A DNA stretch of 64,000 nucleotides from SAR92 clade bacterium H231 (GTDB lineage: Bacteria > Pseudomonadota > Gammaproteobacteria > Pseudomonadales > Porticoccaceae), in the NCBI GenBank assembly GCA_025153775.1, contig JAOALC010000002.1:186001-250000 (forward strand), given 5' to 3'. The notes under the pieces are model-generated. The model did not search any database. It was not told the DNA's origin and saw nothing but the letters and a program-made list of their open reading frames with translations. The position numbers and the translations under genes were made by a program. Positions 42,513-51,069 of the stretch are shown piece by piece (position 1 is the first letter of the stretch; each line of letters starts with the position of its first letter).

Positions 42513-43775
42513 TTACCTACGCTCAAAGACAATGGTCTCATCAATCAGCTCATCGCCATCCTCATCAATGGTGGCTGTTAACGTATCTCCCTCGATATTC
42601 ACAAAAATATTGGGCGCACCCACACCAGTAAAGTCTGTTAATCCAGTGTCGCCATTATTATCAAAGGTCTGACTGACTGTGAGCAAGCCTGTGTCCTCGT
42701 CACGCTCGTAGGTTCCCAGCTCCATACCGGATATCTCAGTATCATCATCTTCATCGACTTCGCCATGGAAGTAAGTGCCGTCATCAAAGAACACAATCAT
42801 TAGCAAATCATTTTCGGTGGTAGTGCTAAGCCAGGTGCCTAATAAACCCTCTGAAACTATCTTTCTGAAGTGAACAGCATTCTCATCAACAAGCCCAAAT
42901 GTAGCCTCACTGGCATCTATAGGTAAGATATCTATATCAGAAGTTAGTGATGGATCGGAAAACACCCATCTAGGTGAAGAAGTCGGCTTGAATGGTGTCA
43001 ATCCAGCAGACCCATTATTATCAAATCGTTGAGTTGAGTCGTTAAATCCCTGACTACTGAGATCGGTAGATCCCCATTCCATGCCTGACATTCCGTCCAT
43101 AATTAGATCGCCAACTACTGCATGCACATAGGTGCCATCATCAAAAAAGCTAAGTAAGGCGAAATCACGGCCTGCACCAGAGCCTCGCCAAGTGCCTAAT
43201 AAAAAGGTTTCAAAGTCAGGCACAGCAAGTTCACCAGATAATGTCAGAGTAAGGATAAAGTGCAGCAATGCCTGAGTAATTGAGACTAGTTCTGCTAACA
43301 AGAGATCTTGGCCACCATTGACTAAATTAAAGTTAACAGCAGTTTGAGTTTCGAATAGGCCTACCGGCAGGTCAAAATTTACGGCTAAAGCATTGTCCTT
43401 TGCGGTCTGGGTGATAGTAATTCCATTACTCGGATTTAGATCTTCATCCAGCGATTGGAGCAGCCGAATAATGTTAACCACCATATGATGGGCTACATCA
43501 TCGGTATCAGCCATATCCAATGGCGTAACCACCTCAGCTGCCAATACAGGTGGAAATTCCAAATCACCAATAAAGAAGGTTACCGTCTCACCGGCCAAAT
43601 ATTTAAACTCACCGCGGGAATTGGTATCACCGTTTTGAGTAGCGGTGCGGTAACCGATATTAATCACTGGGCTATCGATAAAAACGCCGGTAAGCGTTGA
43701 TGGGGAGTCACTACCGCCTCCGCCGCAATTGGCTAGAAGAACCACACTAGAGAGGATAAGGGCTTTAATTTTCAT
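42513..43775 (-). CDS. Lipoprotein of unknown function with an internal duplication
   Basis: 420 residues with a lipobox followed by a glycine run (LLANCGGGGSD). The N-terminal part (about residues 25-165) has beta-rich text (GVFIDSPVINIGYRT, FKYLAGETVTFFIGDLEF) found in many marine proteins. The C-terminal half has two similar units: LLGTWRGSGAG then FFDDGTYVHAVVG and FDNNGSAGLTPF, and LLGTWLSTTTE then FFDDGTYFHGEVD and FDNNGDTGLTDF. The repeats are acidic (Asp-rich), perhaps Ca-binding. No enzymatic motif. It is convergent with ylqF. Confidence 0.7.
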   Translation of the reverse strand: MKIKALILSSVVLLANCGGGGSDSPSTLTGVFIDSPVINIGYRTATQNGDTNSRGEFKYLAGETVTFFIGDLEFPPVLAAEVVTPLDMADTDDVAHHMVVNIIRLLQSLDEDLNPSNGITITQTAKDNALAVNFDLPVGLFETQTAVNFNLVNGGQDLLLAELVSITQALLHFILTLTLSGELAVPDFETFLLGTWRGSGAGRDFALLSFFDDGTYVHAVVGDLIMDGMSGMEWGSTDLSSQGFNDSTQRFDNNGSAGLTPFKPTSSPRWVFSDPSLTSDIDILPIDASEATFGLVDENAVHFRKIVSEGLLGTWLSTTTENDLLMIVFFDDGTYFHGEVDEDDDTEISGMELGTYERDEDTGLLTVSQTFDNNGDTGLTDFTGVGAPNIFVNIEGDTLTATIDEDGDELIDETIVFERR

Positions 43776-43867
43776 CGTATTACGTCCTGTAATAGTTAAC
43801 TTAGTCCGTTGATATCTCCAATAAGATTAGACAAGGTTTGGCTGTAATGCCAGCCTTGACAGCTTGG

Positions 43868-45064
43868 CTACACATACTGTCCAGCAGCATAGCCGGATGC
43901 CCAGGCCCACTGGAAGTTGTAGCCACCCAGATGGCCGGTTACATCCATCACTTCACCGACAAAATATAGGCCTGGCTGAGTTTTGCATTCCATAGTTTTT
44001 GACGATAGGTGGTCGGTATCTACGCCACATAGGGTGACCTCGGCAGTGCGATAGCCCTCTGTGCCTGAGGGTTTTAGTTGCCAGCGTTGTAACTGCTTTG
44101 CCACTTCCATTAATACGGAATCGGGAATCTCTGCCATAGGTTTATCAGCATGACTGGGCCAGTATAGGTTTTGCAACTCCAACACCAGGCCTTTGGATAG
44201 ATGTTGTGATAACAAATTGCGTAACAATGATTTAGCACTGGATTTTTTATAGTCTAATAACAGTGCACTGGCTTGCACATCAGGCAGTAAGTTAATGCTG
44301 ATTTTCTGCCCCGGCTGCCAGTAGCTGGATAACTGCAGGGCCGCTGGGCCACTGATACCGCGGTGGGTGAATAGCAAGTTCTCGCGGAAGACTACATTAT
44401 TTACCGACATCTCAACATCAATGGCTAGGCCGGAGAGTCGCTCGCTGATTCCCTTTACCCAATCGGTAAAAGTAAATGGCACTAGCCCAGCAGTGCGAGG
44501 CAACAGGCCAAGGCCAAACTGCTCGGCAATCTCATAACCAAAGCCTGTGGCACCCATGGTGGGGATAGACAGGCCACCGGTTGCGATTACCAGCGACTCA
44601 GATTGGTAACTGCCCAGGGAAGTCTGCAAATGATAGCCAGACGTCTGAGGAGAAATCTGTTGAATCTCACATTTAGTTTTGACGCAGACTCCAGCTTGCT
44701 CAGATTCATCCAGCAGCATAGATAGAATATCTTTGGCTGAGTTGTCACAAAATAACTCGCCATGCTTGCGCTCGTGATAGGCAATCTGATGACGCTCAAC
44801 CATATCGATAAACTGCCATTGGTTGTAACCGGTCAGTGCAGATTTACAAAAGTGAGGGTTGGCCGATAAATAATTTTCCGGCTGTATATCCAGATTGGTA
44901 AAGTTACAGCGCCCACCCCCAGACATGAGAATTTTTTTGCCCACCTTATTGCTGCTGTCTAGAACCAGTACAGAGCGACCGCGCTGGCCCGCGGTAAAGG
45001 CACAGAACAAGCCGGCAGCGCCGCCGCCTATTACAATCACATCATATTGCTTAGACGCTGTCAT
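43868..45064 (-). CDS. NAD(P)/FAD-dependent oxidoreductase, YhiN/HI0933 family
   Basis: 398 residues with an N-terminal FAD-binding VIVIGGGAAGLFCAF, the family signature KKILMSGGGRCNFTN and the C-terminal GLYFVGEVMDVTGHLGGYNFQWAWASGYAAG. The biological reaction is not known. The ATG overlaps the stop of the DUF1415 gene (ATGA), so translation would be coupled. That upstream gene is interrupted by an amber codon, which could lower coupling. Confidence 0.92.
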   Translation of the reverse strand: MTASKQYDVIVIGGGAAGLFCAFTAGQRGRSVLVLDSSNKVGKKILMSGGGRCNFTNLDIQPENYLSANPHFCKSALTGYNQWQFIDMVERHQIAYHERKHGELFCDNSAKDILSMLLDESEQAGVCVKTKCEIQQISPQTSGYHLQTSLGSYQSESLVIATGGLSIPTMGATGFGYEIAEQFGLGLLPRTAGLVPFTFTDWVKGISERLSGLAIDVEMSVNNVVFRENLLFTHRGISGPAALQLSSYWQPGQKISINLLPDVQASALLLDYKKSSAKSLLRNLLSQHLSKGLVLELQNLYWPSHADKPMAEIPDSVLMEVAKQLQRWQLKPSGTEGYRTAEVTLCGVDTDHLSSKTMECKTQPGLYFVGEVMDVTGHLGGYNFQWAWASGYAAGQYV

Positions 45065-45615
45065 AGCAGATTATCCAGACGTCGCTGCAGCTCTTCCGTT
45101 GTTATTGCTTGGAGAGTTTCAATATTGCGCTGAGGGATTTTCTGCGGATTGGGAAACTCCTGCAACAGCCGCTCCATCATATCTTCGCGCAGAAAGTGAA
45201 TCATTGGATAGGGTGAGCGATTAGTAAAATGGCTGCTGGCCTCTGGGGGCTCGCCATCAAACTGGTACTGAGGATGAAAGCTGGCCAGTTGGATTGTGCC
45301 GGTCAGGCCCTGATTCTCAAGTAGATGATTAGCGTTATCAATAAAGTCTAGATAGGTCTCGAAGTCCTCAAGCCCTGTGGGTAGCACTAGCAGCGAGGTG
45401 GCAATCTAAGATTCTGGAGAATCACAGATCAACGCCAGTTCCTGCAGGTACATAGCGGCTATAGTTTCCAGCTGGGCAGATTCACAAACGGTCAGGCGCA
45501 AGCTATCGGCGGTAATCACTGGCCGTGCAAAGGGACATAGATTGAGCCCCACCACAAAACTATCGAGCCATGCTCTGGTGCGCTGCTCTACTTTGGAATA
45601 AGCCGAGGGAGACAT
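45061..45615 (-). pseudogene. DUF1415 family protein interrupted by one in-frame amber codon
   Basis: The minus strand from ATG 45615 gives the N-terminal family part (WLDSFVVGLNLCPFARPV). A TAG at 45408-45406 stops it after 69 codons. The same frame then continues with the expected rest: TSLLVLPTGLEDFETYLDF, LASFHPQYQFDG, NRSPYPMIHFLRE and IPQRNIETL. In intact family members a Glu is expected at the TAG position (SELETT pattern), so one GAG-to-TAG change explains it. All else is intact, so this is a very recent loss, a sequencing error or an amber read-through case. It overlaps the YhiN start by 4 bases. Confidence 0.85.
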
Positions 45616-45810
45616 AGAAAACTCGTTGCCATTAACAGGGCCGCTAGAATACCTAGTCGAGCTGTTGCCAACAAGCTAAAGCTGAGGGCTTTACCCACAG
45701 GTGAGTGGTTTTAAGTTTGCCACTATGGGCTTTTATAGAGGAGCTGGATTCATGTATGCTGCCCCGCAATAAAAATAAAATGTTACCCCTAATCTTCTCG
45801 AGAATTAATC

Positions 45811-46884
45811 ATGAGCAACCTCTTTCAGCCCCTGCACTTTAAGTCTGGCACTAGCCTAAAAAACCGCTTTATGTTGGCTCCTCTGACTAATACCCAAAGC
45901 CACAGCGATGGCAGATTATCAGACGATGAGTATCACTGGTTAACCATGCGTGCCAAGGGCGGCTTTGGACTAACCATGACCTGTGCCGCCCATGTGCAGG
46001 CTGTGGGTCAGGGCTTTCCCGGGCAACTTGGAGTGTTTGGTGATGAGCATCTGGAGGGTCTGACTCGCCTAGCCCAGGGTATTAAAGCCGAGGACAGTCT
46101 AGCGGTGGTGCAGCTACACCATGCCGGCATGCGCTCACCAGCAGAGCTAATTGGTCAACCACCTGTCTGCCCCTCCGACAATGCCGAAACTGGGGCAGTG
46201 GCACTAAGCACTGAAGCCGTCGAGCAGCTTATCGAAGATTTTATCTGTGCCGCAGAGCGTGCCGAAAAAGCGGGGTTTGATGGGGTGGAGATTCATGGTG
46301 CCCATGGCTATATTCTGGCTCAGTTTCTCAGTGGCACTGTCAATCAGCGCCAGGACCAGTTTGGGGGCAGTATCGAAAATCGCATGCGCCCCATTGCTGA
46401 GATTATTGAGGGCGTTCGCAGCCGCTGCAGACCAGACTTTCTGCTGGGCCTAAGGCTCTCCCCTGAGCGCTTTGATGTGCATCTGCCGGATATTATAGAG
46501 GTGGCTAGGGCGGTATTAGCCGCGGGTAAAATAGATTTTCTGGATATGTCGCTTTGGGATTCATTTAAAGAACCAGAGGACGAAGCCTTTAAAGGTCGCT
46601 CATTGCTGTCATATTTTACTGAGCTGGACCGCGGCGATGTGGCCCTGGGGATTGCCGGCAAACTGCGCAACCCGGAGGAGGTCAGCCGAGCCATGGCTAC
46701 TGGCATTGATTTTGTAATGCTGGGTCGCGCAGCTATATTGCACCATGATTTCCCACTTCTAATGCAGGCGGACAGTGATTTCACACCGGTAAGAAACCCT
46801 GTTTCCGTCGACTATTTGCGCGCCCAGGGGTTGGGCGAAGCCTTTATTACCTATATGTCCGGGTGGAAGGGTTTTGTCGGCTAA
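45811..46884 (+). CDS. NADH:flavin oxidoreductase, old yellow enzyme family
   Basis: 357 residues in a TIM barrel with FMN. Marks are the opening LFQPLHFKSGTSLKNRFMLA with APLTN, VQLHHAGMRSP (substrate His-type motif), GFDGVEIHGAHGYILAQFLS and the end of the barrel, FVMLGRAAIL. The family reduces activated C=C bonds. It stands alone between the DUF1415 gene and the exonuclease fusion, opposite in direction to the former. The substrate is unknown. Confidence 0.9.
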   Translation: MSNLFQPLHFKSGTSLKNRFMLAPLTNTQSHSDGRLSDDEYHWLTMRAKGGFGLTMTCAAHVQAVGQGFPGQLGVFGDEHLEGLTRLAQGIKAEDSLAVVQLHHAGMRSPAELIGQPPVCPSDNAETGAVALSTEAVEQLIEDFICAAERAEKAGFDGVEIHGAHGYILAQFLSGTVNQRQDQFGGSIENRMRPIAEIIEGVRSRCRPDFLLGLRLSPERFDVHLPDIIEVARAVLAAGKIDFLDMSLWDSFKEPEDEAFKGRSLLSYFTELDRGDVALGIAGKLRNPEEVSRAMATGIDFVMLGRAAILHHDFPLLMQADSDFTPVRNPVSVDYLRAQGLGEAFITYMSGWKGFVG

Positions 46885-46952
46885 TCGGTTATCTGAGGCC
46901 ATAATGTTGTTCAGACAGAAGTCAGAAGCCGACTGGGCTGCGTATTAGTAGC

Positions 46953-48503
46953 ATGCAGTTAAATTGGCTCGATGAACAGACACCCAAGCCCAAGCGCCTC
47001 TCTTCGGGCTTCCCTGAGAAAATGGTGCTGCTTGACCTTGAGACCACCGGTGGCAAGGCGATCTATCATCGCGTTATCGAAATTGGGTTGTTGGTGATTG
47101 AAAACGGTGAGTTAATCGAAAAATGGCAGAGCTTTGTCGACCCTGAAATATCACTACCTCCCTTTATACAGAGGCTGACTGGAATCAGCCCTGGCATGCT
47201 GCAGGGCGCGCCCAGATTTGCCGACATTGCCCAAGAGCTGCTCAGCAAATTAGAGGGTCGCACATTGGTGGCCCACAATGCGCGGTTCGATTACAGCTTT
47301 TTGAAGAACGAATTTGAACGGGCTGGTATCAGTTACAACGCCAAACCGTTGTGCTCGGTAAAGCTAAGCCGCAACCTCTACCCACAGTTTAATCGCCATG
47401 GCCTGTCCCATATTATTACCCGCTTTGGGCTCAGCATAGAGAACCGCCATCGCGCGCTGGACGATGCCGAGATGATCTATGGATTCTTTAAAAAGTCATC
47501 GGCGCTGTTTTCTGATGAGGAAATTGAAGCAACCTGTACTGCAATACTTAAACGCCCTGCGCTACCCATAAAACTGGATGCCAAAGAAGTGGAGAAATTA
47601 CCCGCCTCGCCCGGGGTTTATTATTTCTATGACGACAAAGGTCTGCTGCTGTATGTGGGCAAGAGCGTGCACATTCGCAATCGGGTGATGAGCCACTTTA
47701 GCTCTGACCATAAAAATCCTAAAGATCTACAGATGAGCAGCAAGATAGCCCATGTGGATTTTGTGCAGACGCCCTCAGACTTTGGCGCCCAGATTCACGA
47801 GAGCAATCAAATCAAGGCGTTGGCACCTATCTATAATCGCCGCCTGCGCAAGAGCAAAAAACTCTACCAGTTTCGCACCCACACTGATTCAGAAGGCTAT
47901 CTGCAGCTGGGAATTGAGAGCATAGATGTAAATAACCCAGCGGCAGATGAACATTTCGGTCTGTTTCGCTCACCGCGACAAGCCAGTAAAAAAATGGAAA
48001 AGCTGGCTGACCAGTATTTTCTCTGCCATAAACTGCTTGGTCTTGAGGGCGATAGTCGCAATAACAAACCCTGCTTTAGAGCGCAGCTCAATAAATGTTT
48101 TGGTGCCTGCTGCGGCAAGGAGTCTGCTGATATTTACAACCAGCGTATGCAGACAGCCCTAAGAGATTATCAAATCAAGATATGGCCTTACGGGGACGCT
48201 ATTTTGATTGAAGAGCGGGATACTCAGAACCCAGATGCTCGCTGTTTTCATCTGGTTGATCGCTGGCGTTACCTGGCCAAACTCAGGCTGATAGAAGATT
48301 TGTATGATCACGGATTCCAGCTCAGCGCCGGACAGCCACCCAGCCAAACCCCGCCTCAGCAGAGCGAACCAGACACCGAGAGCCGCTTTGACTTAGATGT
48401 TTATTTTATTTTGGTGCGGTTTATAGTGGATCGAGACAGGGCCGCCATGAATAACCTGCATATCCACCCTCTAATGCGTCGACCTGACGAATATTGCGAC
48501 TAA
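46953..48503 (+). CDS. Exonuclease (DEDDh) fused to GIY-YIG nuclease
   Basis: 516 residues. Residues 24-185 form an exonuclease domain of the DNA polymerase III epsilon type, with LLDLETTGG (D28, E30), VAHNARFDYSFL (D113) and HRALDDAEM (H166, D170/171). Residues 215-290 form a GIY-YIG nuclease (SPGVYYFYDDKG with YVGKSVHIRNRVMSHFS), as in UvrC and Cho. A Cys-rich region follows near GACCGK (about residues 380-390). It may trim and nick DNA in excision repair. The C-terminal part is not assigned. The same fusion type occurs in other proteobacteria and mycobacteria. Confidence 0.88.
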   Translation: MQLNWLDEQTPKPKRLSSGFPEKMVLLDLETTGGKAIYHRVIEIGLLVIENGELIEKWQSFVDPEISLPPFIQRLTGISPGMLQGAPRFADIAQELLSKLEGRTLVAHNARFDYSFLKNEFERAGISYNAKPLCSVKLSRNLYPQFNRHGLSHIITRFGLSIENRHRALDDAEMIYGFFKKSSALFSDEEIEATCTAILKRPALPIKLDAKEVEKLPASPGVYYFYDDKGLLLYVGKSVHIRNRVMSHFSSDHKNPKDLQMSSKIAHVDFVQTPSDFGAQIHESNQIKALAPIYNRRLRKSKKLYQFRTHTDSEGYLQLGIESIDVNNPAADEHFGLFRSPRQASKKMEKLADQYFLCHKLLGLEGDSRNNKPCFRAQLNKCFGACCGKESADIYNQRMQTALRDYQIKIWPYGDAILIEERDTQNPDARCFHLVDRWRYLAKLRLIEDLYDHGFQLSAGQPPSQTPPQQSEPDTESRFDLDVYFILVRFIVDRDRAAMNNLHIHPLMRRPDEYCD

Positions 48504-48561
48504 CCTCTTAGGGTTTCAGGCTCCAACTGCTCAATCGCGCCTTATTCTGTTGGGCTAATAT

Positions 48562-48612
48562 ATTAGAATTATATATTAGACTATTCTAATTTAGGTTATT
48601 CTAAACTATAAT
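48562..48612 (+). promoter_or_regulatory. Promoter and operator candidate of the persulfide operon
   Basis: The perfect inverted repeat ATTAGAAT (48562-48569) / ATTCTAAT (48583-48590) overlaps a second TATTCTAA copy (48597-48604, first copy at 48582-48589). An exact -10 TATAAT is at 48607-48612. The region is very AT-rich and 30 bases upstream of the bigR ATG. This fits autorepression by the encoded ArsR-family regulator. Confidence 0.65.
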
Positions 48613-48642
48613 AAGAATACTCATTGGCGACGGAGCCTAACT

Positions 48643-48957
48643 ATGTCCAATCTTATGAACAGCAATGATCTCGAACAACTGGCCGAGCACGCCCAGGAAG
48701 CGGCCGCGCTGTTGAAGCAGCTGAGCAATCAGCACCGCTTGATGATCCTCTGCTCGTTGATTGACAGCGAACTTTCGGTGACCGAGCTTAACAGTCGAAC
48801 CAATCTGAGTCAGTCTGCGCTGTCCCAGCATCTTGCATCACTGCGCAATGCTGGACTGGTGCAGACCAGACGGGAAGCTCAGACTATTTTTTATCAACTG
48901 CAGGGCAACGAAGCGATTCAGGTTATTAGGGTACTGAAATCCATTTACTGCCCCTAA
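48643..48957 (+). CDS. bigR: ArsR-family regulator, BigR/SqrR-like persulfide sensor
   Basis: 104 residues with winged-helix text: LLKQLSNQHRLMILCSL, LSVTELNSRTNLSQSALSQHLASLRNAGLVQTRR and a C-terminal YCP. It has Cys37 (in LMILCSLI) and Cys103, in the positions of the two reactive cysteines of BigR/SqrR that form a tetrasulfide bridge with persulfides, releasing DNA. Metal-site residues of classical ArsR are absent. It begins the rhodanese, TauE and persulfide dioxygenase operon. Confidence 0.88.
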   Translation: MSNLMNSNDLEQLAEHAQEAAALLKQLSNQHRLMILCSLIDSELSVTELNSRTNLSQSALSQHLASLRNAGLVQTRREAQTIFYQLQGNEAIQVIRVLKSIYCP

Positions 48958-48976
48958 TTTTTAACAGGCTATCAAT

Positions 48977-49513
48977 ATGACTATCACCAGTATTGCCGCG
49001 GATGCATTTAAGCAGCTGCAAAAACCCCGAGTGCTGGATGTGCGCACCCATGCAGAGGTCGATGCAGAAGCCCTTGCCGGCGCCGCCCATTTTCCACTGC
49101 AAGAGCTCGACCACAACAGCGTCAATCAATACCTGCTCTCTGTGGATCATCAACCAGAGCAACCAGTCTATCTGCTCTGTGCTGGAGGCCACAGGGCTAA
49201 CAAGGCCGCCGAACAGTTACAGGCGCATCTCAACTGCCCATTAATAGTGATTGAAGGCGGGCTCAGTAGCCTAAAGCAGCAGGGGCTAGCCACTGAGCAG
49301 GGTCAAGGCAAGGTCATCTCACTAGAGCGCCAGGTGCGAATTACCGCTGGGCTATTAGTGCTGATTGGCGTGGTGCTGGGCACCTGGTACAACCCCTGGT
49401 TCTATGGGCTGTCAGGCTTTGTGGGCGCGGGCTTGGCCTTTGCAGGTATCACTGATACCTGCGCCATGGGCATGGCTCTGGCAAGAATGCCTTGGAACAA
49501 TAAAGCCAGATGA
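48977..49513 (+). CDS. Rhodanese-like protein with DUF2892 membrane domain
   Basis: 178 residues. An N-terminal rhodanese domain (VLDVRTHAEVDAEAL) has its active Cys68 in LLCAGGHRANKAAEQL, and DUF2892 membrane helices at the C-terminus (ITAGLLVLIGVVLGTW, AGITDTCAMGMALARMPW). YgaP-like proteins of this form move sulfane sulfur at the inner membrane. It lies 19 bases after bigR, with a 4-base overlap (ATGA) to the TauE gene. Confidence 0.9.
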   Translation: MTITSIAADAFKQLQKPRVLDVRTHAEVDAEALAGAAHFPLQELDHNSVNQYLLSVDHQPEQPVYLLCAGGHRANKAAEQLQAHLNCPLIVIEGGLSSLKQQGLATEQGQGKVISLERQVRITAGLLVLIGVVLGTWYNPWFYGLSGFVGAGLAFAGITDTCAMGMALARMPWNNKAR

Positions 49514-50334
49514 TAACTGGCCTGTTTATCGGCGCAATTATTGGGCTGGTTTTGGGCCTTACAGGCGCTGGCGGCTCCGTGTTTGCCGTGCCCATGTTGA
49601 TTCTGCTGCTCAACTTACCTGTGGATCAGGCTGTGGGAGTTGCACTTGGCGTGGTATCGCTGAGCGCACTGTTTGGCACCATCAGCAATTGGAAAGCTAA
49701 ATATATCCTCTGGATACCGGCACTTATACTGGGCCTCTGTGGTGCTCTGCTGGCACCTTTGGGAAGGCAGCTGGGAGAGCAACTAAGCGCCAATATCCTT
49801 TTGCTCGGCTTTGCGCTACTGGCAATCTGTATCGCGGTACTGATGTGGCGGCAGGCTACAGGCTCCCCGGCTCAATCGGCAGTTGTTCGTGCCAATGCCG
49901 GCTCGGGTGACCAAGACTACAAACAGCCAATCTGCCGCTTTAATGATTCCAGCAGATTTAATCTCTCTGTCAGCTGCATAGTCGCTCTGCTGGCCAGCGG
50001 GACTGTTGTGGGTATCCTGAGTGGTTTATTTGGTGTCGGTGGTGGTTTTTTAATTGTGCCAACTCTGGTGTTTGTCGCTCAGGTATCTATGCGTCAAGCA
50101 GTGGCTACCTCGCTGTTAATTATTACCCTGATTAGCGGTGCCGGATTTTTTAGCTTTGCTCAACACAATGTGCTGGACTGGCAACTATTATCCTATGTGT
50201 GCCTAGGTGGTTTGTTTGGCATGCTGGCCGGTCGGCTGATGGCCAACAGAATTGCCGGTGCTCTGCTGGAAAAACTCTTTGCTATAAGCCTGATTGCAGT
50301 GACATTGACAACTCTGGCCAGACAGCTTGGCTAA
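49510..50334 (+). CDS. TauE/SafE family exporter
   Basis: 274 residues, about eight hydrophobic segments in two repeats, with the paired glycine motifs GLVLGLTGAGGSVFAVPML and GILSGLFGVGGGFLIVPTL that define TauE/SafE. It probably exports sulfite or another sulfur anion produced by the persulfide dioxygenase encoded next. It overlaps the rhodanese stop and precedes the dioxygenase by 30 bases. Confidence 0.9.
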   Translation: MITGLFIGAIIGLVLGLTGAGGSVFAVPMLILLLNLPVDQAVGVALGVVSLSALFGTISNWKAKYILWIPALILGLCGALLAPLGRQLGEQLSANILLLGFALLAICIAVLMWRQATGSPAQSAVVRANAGSGDQDYKQPICRFNDSSRFNLSVSCIVALLASGTVVGILSGLFGVGGGFLIVPTLVFVAQVSMRQAVATSLLIITLISGAGFFSFAQHNVLDWQLLSYVCLGGLFGMLAGRLMANRIAGALLEKLFAISLIAVTLTTLARQLG

Positions 50335-50364
50335 TCAACAGAAGAGATTACAGAGGAATACAGG

Positions 50365-51060
50365 ATGATTTTTAGACAGTTATTTGATCACGAGTCCTCC
50401 ACCTACACCTACCTACTGGGAGACGCTAACAGTGGCGAAGCACTTTTGATCGACCCGGTGATCGCCAATACTGACAGCTACCTCAGCCTGCTACAGCAGC
50501 TCAACCTGACCTTGAAACTGTGCGTGGATACACATACTCATGCCGACCATATTACCGCGCTGGGCGCACTGCGCGAGCGCACTGGCTGTATCACCATGAT
50601 GGGTGAACAGGCCATGGCAGACTGCGTTAGCCAGAGCTTTTCTCACTTAGATCAAATAGAGGTAGGCAGTATAAAACTTCAGGTGCTCTACACGCCGGGC
50701 CACACCGACGACTCCTACAGCTTTTATGTGCCCAAACAAGGCATGCTGTTTAGTGGTGACACATTATTGATTCGCGGCACCGGACGCACTGATTTTCAAA
50801 ACGGTGATGCTTTGGCTCAGTATCATAGCCTCTGCCAGGTGCTGCTAAAACTGCCCGAAGACACCGAGGTTTATCCGGGCCATGATTACAAAGGCTGGTC
50901 AAAAAGCAGTATTGGCGAGGAAAAACAGCACAACCCTCGGCTGCAAGTCAGCAGTGGTGAGGAGTACGCCGCAATGATGGCAGCTCTTAAACTCCCCAAC
51001 CCAAAACTGATGGATATTGCGGTGCCTGCCAATCAGGCCTGCGGCGAACCAGCCTCCTAG
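50365..51060 (+). CDS. Persulfide dioxygenase, ETHE1-like metallo-beta-lactamase fold
   Basis: 231 residues. Metal ligands are the THTHADH motif (H57, H59, D61, H62), a later His in LYTPGHTDDSY, Asp in FSGDTLLIRGTGRTDFQ and His in VYPGHDYKG. The GRTDFQ segment is typical of ETHE1-type rather than glyoxalase II enzymes. It oxidises glutathione persulfide to sulfite with O2. The whole operon makes a sulfide/persulfide defence unit. Confidence 0.92.
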   Translation: MIFRQLFDHESSTYTYLLGDANSGEALLIDPVIANTDSYLSLLQQLNLTLKLCVDTHTHADHITALGALRERTGCITMMGEQAMADCVSQSFSHLDQIEVGSIKLQVLYTPGHTDDSYSFYVPKQGMLFSGDTLLIRGTGRTDFQNGDALAQYHSLCQVLLKLPEDTEVYPGHDYKGWSKSSIGEEKQHNPRLQVSSGEEYAAMMAALKLPNPKLMDIAVPANQACGEPAS

Positions 51061-51069
51061 ATCAAACTC

